Of a DNA stretch of 32,936 nt, positions 24,807 through 32,255 are shown piece by piece (position 1 is the stretch's first letter; every line of letters starts with the position of its first letter). The DNA lies in NCBI GenBank assembly GCA_014879575.1, contig JACSRU010000073.1, forward strand, positions 1 through 32,936, given 5' to 3'. A program made the translations under genes and the position numbers. Below the pieces are notes generated by a model. The model had not been told where the DNA came from. It did no database searches and was given only the letters and a program-made list of their open reading frames with translations. This DNA comes from Chthoniobacterales bacterium (GTDB lineage: Bacteria; Verrucomicrobiota; Verrucomicrobiia; Chthoniobacterales; Terrimicrobiaceae).

Positions 24807-26954
24807 GCCGGAGTCCGCCGCCACCAACGCGGAGGGCTCCAATCCTGCCAAGGGACTGAGAAAGGGCCGCGGGGCAAAGTTGAGGATCGCTCCCGAGAGC
24901 CGGGCCGCCGAGCGTGTGAGAAGTTCCTGCGCGCGCTTGCAGGCGGCCTTCGGCGTTTTTCCCGCGCGAATCACCAGACAGACAAAGGGAAAGAGACGCG
25001 CGAAGGAAAGCGTGTCGCTGACGATTCCCACCGGCGCGGAGTCCACCACAATTTTGTCGTAGAGGGGCTTGGCTTCGGTCAGGAAATCCAGGATTCCCTG
25101 ACGGGTGATTGTTTCTGCGGGAAACGGACAGGGAGAACCGGCGGAAACAATATCCAAATTTGGCAGGCTGGTGGAGTGAATGGTTGTGGGCAGCCCGCAT
25201 TCCCTCTGGAGGTAATTCGAGAGACCGTCGCGTCCGCCGTTTCCGAAGACAATCCTCTCCAGGGTGGGTTGCCGGAGGTCGGCATCCACGAGGAGTGTTC
25301 TCTGCCCGGCTTGCGACATGGAGATCGCCAGATTGACCGCGCAAAAGGATTTCCCCTCTTCCTCAAGGGCGCTTGTGATGAGAATGAAGTTCCCGGCCTC
25401 TTCCTCCTCGATGACCCGCAGGGCAGCCCGCAGGGACCGGATTCCTTCCGTTGTGGAGGAAAATTTGTCGGTGAGAGCCGGACAGTTTTCCCAGCCATCG
25501 ACCGAGCCGGACAGGTGGTCCTTCGAGGGCTGATATTCCGGAATGGCGCTGAGGACGGAAAGTCCAAGAATTTTTTCCGCTTCTTCGGGGGATTTGATGC
25601 TGGAGTCCAACTGCATGAGGAGGAAAACCAACCCGAAGCCCGCCATCAGGGAAATGACGACGGAGGTGGCAAAAAGTTTGAGTGCCTTTGAGCCTGCGGG
25701 CATGCCGGGTCCGGCGGGATTGACGATTTGGAGGAGGACCGGTTGGCTGCGGGCCTGCGAGAGTTCCTCACTCAGGCGCCGGAGGGCCGCCTCGTAGGCC
25801 AGGCGGTCGGCGTCGATCTGCCGTTGCAAAACGCGGGAGGGAACAGACAGGTCGCGGACCTGGATCACCTTTTCCTCCTGGGTGGTCTGTTCCCGGAGGA
25901 GCCCCTCCTCCTTCTCCTTCGCCCCCGCGAGGGCGGCCTCGATCTGCTTGGGAGCCGTGAGGACTGCGGCGAGCAGGGAGGATTGCAACTCCTTGAGTTC
26001 CGACTGCGCCTGGCGCATGTAGGGGTTGTCCTCGCGATAGCGCAGCGCGAGTTTTGACAACTTGTTGTTGCTTTCCGCGATCTGGGCATTGAGCGAGACA
26101 ATCGCCGGCATCTTCCGGATACTGTCGATTTTGAGCAGCCGCTCCGGGTCGTTTCCGCAGCTCTGGATCTGGGCGAGGTCGCTCTCGATTCGCAGGCGCT
26201 CGGCCTTGGCTTCCGTCGTGCGCGAGTTGAGTTCCTTGAGCTGGTTGGCGACGATGTTCATGTCTCCGTCAATGGAGACATTTCTCAGCGTGCGGGTGTA
26301 GGTGTTGAGCTTTTCTTCGGAGGTGCGGAGATTTTCCTCCATCTTTTTCACCTCATCCTTGAGGTAGCGAATGTTGACGCCCATGGCCGCGATCCGCTGG
26401 TCGCGGTCGAACTCGATCCCCTGGTCCACGATCATATTACAGATCCGCTGGGCCATGAGCGGATCGGGGTTGGTGAAGGAAATCCGGATGATCCGCGTGT
26501 CTGGGATGAGAAGAACCTTGGAATCCTTCATCAGATAAGCCCCGATGGAGGCGTCATCGAGCTTGCCGATGGGCGATCCGCCGAAAGTGAGCCCCTCCAG
26601 TCCGGCGGATTTGATTTCCTGCACCACGCGCTTGATCAACATCGGGTTGATAAAGCTTTTCTCGATCGTTTTGAGATCTTCAACCGTGGTGGCGCCCTCC
26701 ATCGCAAGGGGATTGCCTGTCAGGGACACCGCCGAGGTGGAGGCCCGGCGCTCCACTTTGAGATCCGAGGACGCGGTGAATTCCTGCGTGGTGTTTTTTA
26801 CAAGAAAAAAACCGGCTCCCAACCCAAGAAGAAGGAAGGCGGTCGGAATCCACCAAAACCGCAGCGAGGCCCGCAGAAAGCCCGCCATGTCGAAGGCCGA
26901 CGTGCCGCTTCCACTGGAGAATGGGTCGCCGGAATCCGGTTCCTGGGTGAGCAT
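24360..26954 (-). CDS. Wzc-like polysaccharide co-polymerase/ATPase with a zinc-ribbon and helical C-terminal extension
   Basis: This 864-residue inner-membrane protein is the chain-length and export ATPase of the system. A first membrane helix (about 34-52) is followed by the periplasmic Wzz-type domain, with coiled coil between about 195 and 400. The second helix lies near 427-447. The cytoplasmic BY-kinase-type domain has Walker A ALEEEGKS (529-536), Walker A' LLVDADLRQP (554-563) and Walker B KIVVDSAP (634-641). In typical BY-kinases a tyrosine-rich tail follows and is autophosphorylated. Here none is present: residues 717-864 instead form a CPACG...CSCGH segment and two helical modules (described separately). 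The gene starts directly at the stop of the export lipoprotein gene and ends at the barrel gene, so the three form an operon. Confidence 0.92.
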   Translation of the reverse strand: MLTQEPDSGDPFSSGSGTSAFDMAGFLRASLRFWWIPTAFLLLGLGAGFFLVKNTTQEFTASSDLKVERRASTSAVSLTGNPLAMEGATTVEDLKTIEKSFINPMLIKRVVQEIKSAGLEGLTFGGSPIGKLDDASIGAYLMKDSKVLLIPDTRIIRISFTNPDPLMAQRICNMIVDQGIEFDRDQRIAAMGVNIRYLKDEVKKMEENLRTSEEKLNTYTRTLRNVSIDGDMNIVANQLKELNSRTTEAKAERLRIESDLAQIQSCGNDPERLLKIDSIRKMPAIVSLNAQIAESNNKLSKLALRYREDNPYMRQAQSELKELQSSLLAAVLTAPKQIEAALAGAKEKEEGLLREQTTQEEKVIQVRDLSVPSRVLQRQIDADRLAYEAALRRLSEELSQARSQPVLLQIVNPAGPGMPAGSKALKLFATSVVISLMAGFGLVFLLMQLDSSIKSPEEAEKILGLSVLSAIPEYQPSKDHLSGSVDGWENCPALTDKFSSTTEGIRSLRAALRVIEEEEAGNFILITSALEEEGKSFCAVNLAISMSQAGQRTLLVDADLRQPTLERIVFGNGGRDGLSNYLQRECGLPTTIHSTSLPNLDIVSAGSPCPFPAETITRQGILDFLTEAKPLYDKIVVDSAPVGIVSDTLSFARLFPFVCLVIRAGKTPKAACKRAQELLTRSAARLSGAILNFAPRPFLSPLAGLEPSALVAADSGIACPACGKSYASLSACLNETVDQGGTAVGEVRNMKRKCSCGHVFVPTHDERRDATPEGNARRQIFGELVALLEASGLVHEQARQQLLLTLKVWRNELSPSARHDTSAAGQERNRLFQNLLKRLVQTGLTEEEASAKMLHAAETWRKAS

Positions 26955-27605
26955 TTAAAAGAGGGTTTCCTTGACGAAAATCGTGTCGCCTTCCCGGATG
27001 AAAAAGTCCGCAGCCTCGGGGCTCATGGCATTGAATTTGATCTTTTCGTTGCCATCGCCGGCTCGACGCGTGACGACCACGTTCCGGGCATCCCCGATGT
27101 CCGTATTTCCGCCCGCCATGGCGATGGCCTGTGGGAGGGTCAGATCCTCCTCCCCGGGAATGACAAAGGCTCCCGGATTGCGGACCTGACCCCAGACAGT
27201 GAAGCGGCGAGGGGAGTAGCTTTCGATGGAAATCGTGACCTGCGGGTTCACGAGTTGCTTTTGATTGAGCTGATCCGCAATTTTTTTAGCGGCTTCGTTG
27301 ATGGTCAATCCCGCCACGACCACGCGTCCGATCAGGCCCACCGAGATGGTGCCGTCCCCGATGATCCTCTGGCGGGTGGTCATATAGGGTTCCTGGAAAA
27401 CTTCGAGCAACACGACATCGCCCACACGCAGCCGATACATTGTGCTTCCCGTGGAAGAGGGAGGTGGGGGGAGGGATCTCCCGGCTCCGCTCTCGCAACC
27501 CGTGAGGCATGTCAGCAGCAGAAGGAGAATCGCGCTGCCCAACATGTGGAACCGTAAGGGCAAACTGGCGTGGGATGGATAACTGTGCATAGGCATTTGA
27601 AGCAT
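26955..27605 (-). CDS. Short polysaccharide export lipoprotein (Wza/OPX-like)
   Basis: This protein of about 216 residues has a lipoprotein signal (hydrophobic LGSAILLLLLTC, lipobox LTGC with the cysteine near residue 37), then a poly-proline spacer. The polysaccharide export domain is YRLRVGDVVLLEVFQEPYMT through ADQLNQKQLVNPQVTISI, and one SLBB-type domain follows (WGQVRNPGAFVIPGEEDLTL, AIAMAGGNTDIGDA). It is much shorter than E. coli Wza (about 380 residues) and lacks the second SLBB copies and the C-terminal helix that crosses the outer membrane. The frame is open to ATG 27668, but that leaves only 10 bases to the divergent VanZ gene, so I prefer ATG 27605; ATG 27590 is also possible. The stop TAA abuts the wzc ATG. 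Confidence 0.87.
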   Translation of the reverse strand: MLQMPMHSYPSHASLPLRFHMLGSAILLLLLTCLTGCESGAGRSLPPPPSSTGSTMYRLRVGDVVLLEVFQEPYMTTRQRIIGDGTISVGLIGRVVVAGLTINEAAKKIADQLNQKQLVNPQVTISIESYSPRRFTVWGQVRNPGAFVIPGEEDLTLPQAIAMAGGNTDIGDARNVVVTRRAGDGNEKIKFNAMSPEAADFFIREGDTIFVKETLF

Positions 27606-27678
27606 TGATTCCCGTCGCGGGGCAGGCCCCAACTCCATAAGATTGACAGCGGGGAATCTTAGACTCATTTAGAGGGGA

Positions 27679-28263
27679 ATGAAAGGTTTTTCTCTTTTCC
27701 TAAACCGTTGGTTGCCTGTGGGATTTTGGGTTGCTTTTGTGATCTACGCCTCGACCAACATCGGCTCAGGAGAAAACTCCGGCCACTTTCTCCGATCACT
27801 CCTCGCGTGGTTTCACCCGGATTTCGGAGGGACCTCAATTCGGGAAATCAATTTTTTCACCCGAAAAAGCGGCCACGTGATTCAGTTTTTTGTCTATGCG
27901 GTCCTGCTCTGGCGGGGGTTGCGATTGTCTCCTCCTGTGACAAAAAGTCTGCGAGAGACCGCGCTCCTGGTGCTCGGCACGGCAGCTTTTCTCGCGGTCC
28001 TGAGCGAGTGCATTCAGCTCTTCTCCTCCCTGCGCAGCGCCCAGATTGCGGATGTCGGTCTCGATGTTGCCGGGGCGATGATCGGACTCGCAGTCATCCT
28101 GACCCTTGCCTCAGTTTTCAAAAGACGCCCCCCGGGAAAAACTTCGCCCCCCGCGCCGAACGGACGGCCGGCGGAAAAAATCCTCATCACTTCCGATCTC
28201 CACCTGGACCAGTCTGGGGATCGCGGGAGGGAGGTTCTGGAAAAGATTCCGGAGAAAACGTGA
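27679..28263 (+). CDS. VanZ-like membrane protein
   Basis: This 194-residue protein has four predicted membrane helices and the VanZ-family pattern: RKSGHVIQFFVYAVLLWRGL, then LSECIQLFSSLRSAQIADVGLDVAGAMIG. VanZ-like proteins are small membrane proteins, often beside cell-envelope polysaccharide genes, whose biochemical role is not settled. It is divergent from the export operon. A perfect TTGACA lies at 27643-27648 but no good -10 follows at the right distance. The last 30 residues are unusual: EKILITSDLHLD looks like the opening metal-binding strand of a calcineurin-type phosphoesterase, yet the frame ends 17 residues later and no such domain continues in another frame. Confidence 0.82.
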   Translation: MKGFSLFLNRWLPVGFWVAFVIYASTNIGSGENSGHFLRSLLAWFHPDFGGTSIREINFFTRKSGHVIQFFVYAVLLWRGLRLSPPVTKSLRETALLVLGTAAFLAVLSECIQLFSSLRSAQIADVGLDVAGAMIGLAVILTLASVFKRRPPGKTSPPAPNGRPAEKILITSDLHLDQSGDRGREVLEKIPEKT

Positions 28264-28421
28264 TGCGGATTCCCGGGATCCCCTGTGCCAAGACCGAAAG
28301 CGGTCCCGATCCCCTGCGCTTCCTCTTGTTCGATTCCAAAACCCTCGCAATCACTTCTTTTTTTCCTGCGGAAATTCCCGCCGAGACACCCGTTGCACAA
28401 ATAAAAGCAACTGGTTGTTAA
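28263..28421 (+). CDS. Possible small protein of 52 residues, unknown
   Basis: An ATG at 28263 shares a base with the VanZ-like gene's stop (TGATG), and the frame runs 52 codons (begins MRIPGIPCAKTESG, ends AQIKATGC). I recognise nothing in it. The coupled start is in keeping with this genome, but the reading frame may be chance. The 42 bases after it are AT-rich and probably hold the promoter of the next gene. Confidence 0.25.
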   Translation: MRIPGIPCAKTESGPDPLRFLLFDSKTLAITSFFPAEIPAETPVAQIKATGC

Positions 28422-28463
28422 AAAAATCTTGCGCTTTGAAAAAAATATTCGTAGGTTTCGCTC

Positions 28464-28907
28464 ATGGTTGTTGTGGAAGCAAAATCGCAAGTCCCGATTT
28501 CCAAGGATTCCCTCTATCAAGGTTTGAAAGCGATCTGGGATACGGAATTTCCGAAGACCTGTCCAAAATGTGGGAGGGTGTATGGATCTTTTGAGGAATA
28601 CCTGATTGACACGAAGGTGTTGCCGAACAGCAGTGGGTTGATGGGATATGACATCGGAGATCCGGGTCAGCAGGTGGGGTTGTTCCGCAACTGTGGGTGT
28701 GGCACCACAATCATGGCATTTTGCCACGACCGCAGGGATTTGTCGGAATCCGGGAACAAACGCCGGAAGCTTTTTGGGGAATTGATGAACCGGCTGGTGG
28801 ATACCGGCATCTCCGCCTTGGAGGCCCGGCAGAAATTATTGTCCGCCCTCCGGACCACTCCGGATGTGGACGAGTTTCGCAAAGCGGTCCAACTACCCCC
28901 CCAATAA
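28464..28907 (+). CDS. Stand-alone zinc-ribbon/helical protein matching the Wzc-like C-terminus
   Basis: This 147-residue soluble protein has a helical N-terminus (SLYQGLKAIWDTEFP), a cysteine pair C33/C36 in CPKCGRVYGSF, a variable loop, a second pair C77/C79 in NCGCG, then CHDRRDLSESGNKRR. A helical unit RRKLFGELMNRLVDTGI/EARQKLLSALR follows (residues 100-130). The Wzc-like protein's last 148 residues have the same order of elements: CPxCGxxY, CxCG, D-R-R-D, GNxRR, FGEL, AR..LL..L. I do not recognise it as a named family. It may bind the Wzc-like protein through the shared module, or both may bind a third partner; that is inference. The upstream 42 bases are AT-rich with no clear Shine-Dalgarno site. 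Its 3' end overlaps the convergent J-protein gene by 15 bases. Confidence 0.85.
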   Translation: MVVVEAKSQVPISKDSLYQGLKAIWDTEFPKTCPKCGRVYGSFEEYLIDTKVLPNSSGLMGYDIGDPGQQVGLFRNCGCGTTIMAFCHDRRDLSESGNKRRKLFGELMNRLVDTGISALEARQKLLSALRTTPDVDEFRKAVQLPPQ

Positions 28908-29444
28908 GAGCGTTTGCGCGTCGCGTAAAAGTTGGTGTCCTTTGGTGACGAAGGGGAATTCGTCGGCCAAGGTCCGGATTTCGTCCGGGGTCACATCGGG
29001 CCAACGGGAATCCAGGGCACGAAGGGTTTTTTCCAGCGAAAAGATCCGCTTGTTTGTCTCCTCAATCCTGCGCGAAATTTCCTTTTGAAGGGCCGCAATT
29101 TCCGCACGACGGACAGCGAGAGCCAATGGGGAGGAGGGCTTGTCGGCACAGAGGGTCGTCGCTTTTTTTGCCAGAGATCCCACACGGGCAAACCATTCGA
29201 AATCCGGCGAAAAATTTTTCGTTCCCATCGGTTGCCGTCCGGTCAATTCGAGGAGGTGCAGGAGCCTGGTGGAGGGGACGGCCAGGATGTGCCGGGCGGT
29301 GTTCAGGCGGGTCATCGGAAGCGGATCGCCGCCACATTTGTCCGGATGCCGAAGTGCGGCGAGTTCGTGGTAGCGCGATTGGAGTATCACCGGCTCCAGC
29401 CACGGACGACGCTCGAAACCGAATTCCGCGAAAGCATCCTTCAC
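28893..29444 (-). CDS. hscB: HscB-like J-domain co-chaperone
   Basis: This 183-residue protein starts DAFAEFGFERRPWLEPVIL and has the J-domain signature HPD (residues 33-35, in ALRHPDKCGGD). The C-terminal half is helical (residues 90-170), as in HscB/Jac1. HscB brings the scaffold protein carrying an Fe-S cluster to the Hsp70 HscA. I chose GTG 29444 because it overlaps the stop of the Fe-S carrier gene (GTGA) and lies just before the conserved start; TTG 29471 would overlap the upstream gene by 31 bases. Coupling to an A-type Fe-S carrier supports the call. HscA and IscU are not in this window. Confidence 0.72.
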   Translation of the reverse strand: MKDAFAEFGFERRPWLEPVILQSRYHELAALRHPDKCGGDPLPMTRLNTARHILAVPSTRLLHLLELTGRQPMGTKNFSPDFEWFARVGSLAKKATTLCADKPSSPLALAVRRAEIAALQKEISRRIEETNKRIFSLEKTLRALDSRWPDVTPDEIRTLADEFPFVTKGHQLLRDAQTLLLGG

Positions 29445-29800
29445 GCGGAAAAGCTTTCCCCGCACGAACAATGGGCGACGGCGTTCGGATTGGTGACCTT
29501 GAATCCCCCTTTTTGCAGGTCCTCACTGAAGTCCAGTTCCGAGCCGCTCACAAATAATGCACTTTTCGGATCCACGACCACGCGGACATGGTTTGATACC
29601 ACCAGGATGTCCCGGTTGGCGGGACCGTCCACGAGATCCATCTTGTATTGGAGTCCGGAACACCCTCCGCCGATGACAGCAATCCGGAGTGCCCCTTCCG
29701 AGCGGCCCTGCTTTTCCAGCAAACCGCGAAGTTTCGCGCTCGCGCCGTCGAGCACGCGGATCAGTTTTTCATTTCCGATGCGGTGGGAAATTTGTTCCAT
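29441..29800 (-). CDS. A-type iron-sulfur cluster carrier (IscA/ErpA/HesB family)
   Basis: This 119-residue protein has the family's three conserved cysteines: C47 in GGGCSGLQY and C111/C113 in HCSCGESF. The intervening FVSGSELDFSEDLQKGGFKVTNPNA is typical of the family. It accepts or delivers Fe-S clusters to target enzymes. The ATG at 29800 is preferred over a TTG at 29809. It is translated just ahead of the HscB-like gene, with a 4-base overlap. Which of IscA, ErpA or SufA it equals cannot be told from sequence alone. The promoter must lie in the 113 bases shared with the divergent nnr gene. Confidence 0.92.
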   Translation of the reverse strand: MEQISHRIGNEKLIRVLDGASAKLRGLLEKQGRSEGALRIAVIGGGCSGLQYKMDLVDGPANRDILVVSNHVRVVVDPKSALFVSGSELDFSEDLQKGGFKVTNPNAVAHCSCGESFSA

Positions 29801-29913
29801 GACATACAAAACGCATAATCCGAACTTCCGCGCAAGGGGATCAGCTCTTCGGGAGCACGGATTGTTTGGACAAAATTCTTTTCCCGAGCGCGCATCGGTC
29901 TCATGCTGGAGAC

Positions 29914-31374
29914 GTGAGGGTCGTTACGCGCGCACAGATGCTTGAGGCCGAGCAGGCGGCTTTTGCCTCCGGAGTCAAGGCCTCGGAGCTTATGGAATCC
30001 GCAGGACGGCAGATGGCGGAGTTCGTCCAGCAAAACCATCCCCAACCGGGGACGTGCCGGATTTATGCGGGCAAAGGCAACAACGGGGGGGATGTGTTGG
30101 TTGCCGGGCGGTTTCTTGCGGCCGCAGGTTGGGCGGTGCAAACCCATCTTCCCGACCCCGCGCTTGCGCCCCTTCCCGCAGAGCAAATGCGCCGACTGGA
30201 GGGGATTCCCCTCCAAAGGGGCGGGCGGCCACCCTTTGTCATCCTGGACGGGCTTTTGGGGATCGGTGCGAAAGGGGATCCGCGTGGCGGCGTGGCGGAT
30301 GCGATTCGGACAATCAATGACCTGCGGGAAAATTCCGGCGCCTGGGTTTTGTCCGCCGACCTTCCCAGCGGGTTGGATGCCGATACGGGAAACCCCGGCG
30401 CACCTTGTGTGCTGGCGGACGCAACAATGACCATGGGATTTCCAAAAACGGGACTTTTGGAGGATGCGGCCATCCATGCGGTCGGACGCCTCGCCGTTGC
30501 GCGTTTGGAGGGACTCGGTGATCCCGGTGCGAACGGACAGGAGGTGGTGACATCGTGGAATCTTCGCGGGCTTTTGCCGCCGAGGGGTTTCGACACTCAC
30601 AAGGGGATGGCTGGAAGGGTGGCCGTCCTTGCGGGATCGGCGGGATATTTGGGTGCCGCGAGATTGTGTGCCGCCGCTTCTGTTGCCGGAGGGGCGGGGC
30701 TGGTCACCTTGTTTGCCAAAAAGGATGTCTGTGGGTTGCTGGCGGGTTCGGTCATTTCCGAGGTGATGGTTCGCGAAGGGGATTCGTATGAGGAGGTGTT
30801 GTCGAGTCCATGGGATGCCCTGGCCATCGGTCCCGGGCTTTCGACCCAATGCGCGGACGAGGTGATTGCGGTTGTCCGCAAGGCGCGTTGTCCCTGTGTC
30901 GTTGATGCCGATGCCCTGACTGTCATCTCCCGGTTTCCCGGGATGCTGAGCGAGTGCGCGGGGCCGAGGCTCCTGACTCCCCACCCCGGTGAGATGGAAC
31001 GTCTGTTTCCCAGGGAGGGACGGAGTCGGCTGGAGTGGATGCGGGAGTTTGTCGCCAAGTTTCCGGTGACCCTGCTGCTCAAAGGTGCCCGCACTGTCAT
31101 TGGTCAGGCGGAACTCCCCGCCTCGTTCAACACTACCGGAAATCCGGGAATGGCCAGCGGGGGAATGGGCGATGTGCTTACCGGAATTTCCGCAGCTCTT
31201 CTGGCGCAAAAACTTCCCGTTCCTGAGGCCGCAAAGATGGCGGCCTGGATTTGCGGCCGGGCGGCGGAAATTGCGCTGACCTCCGGACAGGAATCTCAGG
31301 AGTCCCTGCGCGCTTCTCATATTATTCGACACGCCGGCGCGGCCTTCCGGAGCTTGCGCGCGGGCGATTATTAA
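29914..31374 (+). CDS. nnr: Bifunctional NAD(P)H-hydrate epimerase / ADP-dependent dehydratase
   Basis: This 486-residue fusion repairs damaged, hydrated NAD(P)H. The N-terminal YjeF epimerase domain (about 1-210) opens RVVTRAQMLEAEQAAF and contains YAGKGNNGGDVLVAGRFL and ADLPSGLDADTG. The C-terminal ribokinase-like dehydratase domain (about 225-486) has GSAGYLGAARLCAAAS, AIGPGLS, LTPHPGEMERL, LLKGARTVI and the catalytic signature NPGMASGGMGDVLTG. The order and length match the bacterial fusion. The frame is open from TTG 29866, but GTG 29914 places the conserved VVTxxQM at the N-terminus and has GGAG just upstream. It ends 7 bases before the convergent deacetylase gene. Confidence 0.94.
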   Translation: MRVVTRAQMLEAEQAAFASGVKASELMESAGRQMAEFVQQNHPQPGTCRIYAGKGNNGGDVLVAGRFLAAAGWAVQTHLPDPALAPLPAEQMRRLEGIPLQRGGRPPFVILDGLLGIGAKGDPRGGVADAIRTINDLRENSGAWVLSADLPSGLDADTGNPGAPCVLADATMTMGFPKTGLLEDAAIHAVGRLAVARLEGLGDPGANGQEVVTSWNLRGLLPPRGFDTHKGMAGRVAVLAGSAGYLGAARLCAAASVAGGAGLVTLFAKKDVCGLLAGSVISEVMVREGDSYEEVLSSPWDALAIGPGLSTQCADEVIAVVRKARCPCVVDADALTVISRFPGMLSECAGPRLLTPHPGEMERLFPREGRSRLEWMREFVAKFPVTLLLKGARTVIGQAELPASFNTTGNPGMASGGMGDVLTGISAALLAQKLPVPEAAKMAAWICGRAAEIALTSGQESQESLRASHIIRHAGAAFRSLRAGDY

Positions 31375-31381
31375 CCGCCGA

Positions 31382-32086
31382 TCACTTCTGCGCCACAATC
31401 TCCATCAGGAGTTGTGAGATCGTCAGGGATTTGTAGCCGCGCTGGGACAGTTCATCGAGGATCCCCGGCATCTCCGCCACCGATTTCGGAAAACTGTCGT
31501 GCGCCAAAATAATCGCGCCGGGCGTGACTCCATCCAGAATCGCCTTCGTCACCAGCCCCGGCGGCGGATTTTTCCAATCCCCGGAGTCGAAGGTGGGAAT
31601 CAAAATCAGATACCCTGCGGATTTGATGGCGTCCTCCATGTCCGGGGGAACGTATCCATCCGGGGGACGAAAATATCTGGCATGCACGCCGGTCACGGAA
31701 AAAATCACCTCCTCCGCCTGACGCAGCTCCGCGAGCACCTGCTCCTCGGTCACCTTGGAAAGATCCGGATGCGACCAGAGTTGATTCGCCAACTCATGAC
31801 CCTCCGCGACGATGCGTTTGGTCAGTTCAGGATTGGCGGCCACATTTTTCCCCACAACCGAGAAGGTGGCCCGCATATCATTCTTTTTCAGCGAGTCCAA
31901 AATGACCTCCGTGCTTCCAGGAACGGGTCCGTCATCATAAATGACGGCGATCTTTTTTCCGATAATTGGCAGCGGCGCAGGCAATTTTTCCCCAATCACA
32001 TGGGTGCCCTCCTGGCCAGAGCACCACAGAACGGACAGGAGCATCATGAGGCCCCCGCACGAAAAAGTTTTTGTAAAGTCTCTCAT
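31382..32086 (-). CDS. Exported NodB-family polysaccharide deacetylase, altered metal site
   Basis: This 234-residue protein has an N-terminal signal sequence (GGLMMLLSVLWCSG) and the NodB fold: motif 1 IYDDGP (D51, D52), motif 3 RYFRPPDGY (about 138-145), motif 4 DSGDW (167-171) and motif 5 IILAHD (H196, D197). NodB enzymes remove N- or O-acetyl groups from glycans using a metal held by one Asp and two His. Motif 2 normally reads H-[ST]-x-x-H; here it is Q102-L-W-S-H106, so the first metal ligand is glutamine. Catalysis may be weakened or rely on a different site. ATG 32086 was chosen over TTG 32128. It probably acts on cell-wall or extracellular polysaccharide, but a link to the cluster is not shown. 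Confidence 0.87.
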   Translation of the reverse strand: MRDFTKTFSCGGLMMLLSVLWCSGQEGTHVIGEKLPAPLPIIGKKIAVIYDDGPVPGSTEVILDSLKKNDMRATFSVVGKNVAANPELTKRIVAEGHELANQLWSHPDLSKVTEEQVLAELRQAEEVIFSVTGVHARYFRPPDGYVPPDMEDAIKSAGYLILIPTFDSGDWKNPPPGLVTKAILDGVTPGAIILAHDSFPKSVAEMPGILDELSQRGYKSLTISQLLMEIVAQK

Positions 32087-32216
32087 CGAAAATGAAGCAA
32101 GCAACCCGTTGCGTGACCGGACAGTCAAATGAAAGAGAATGGGAGAGTGGTGTCAACAAAAAAATGAAAATTCTTCGGGGGGGATTATTTTGGAGTGTGG
32201 AGCGAAAAAATCGGTC

Positions 32217-32244
32217 TTGTCCGTTGGTGGGAAAGCGATATTGT
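32217..32244 (+). promoter_or_regulatory. Candidate sigma70-type promoter for tRNA-Met and rpsT
   Basis: TTGTCC (32217-32222) and TATTGT (32239-32244) are separated by 16 bases, each matching 4 of 6 consensus positions. The predicted start near 32251 is only about five bases before the mature tRNA 5' end, as is common for tRNA genes. No separate promoter fits between the tRNA and rpsT. Confidence 0.45.
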
Positions 32245-32255
32245 GCCATGCCCAC

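Noticed and set aside
24354-25691. Plus-strand reading frame of 445 codons opposite the Wzc-like gene
   Set aside because: It is antisense to the Walker motifs and C-terminal module of the real gene and shows only shadow composition.
27606-27668. N-terminal extension of the export lipoprotein from ATG 27668
   Set aside because: It would place 21 extra residues before a normal lipoprotein signal and leave 10 bases for two divergent promoters.
29761-31398. Minus-strand reading frame of 545 codons opposite nnr
   Set aside because: nnr has complete domains on the plus strand; the antisense product has no motif and also overlaps the Fe-S carrier gene.
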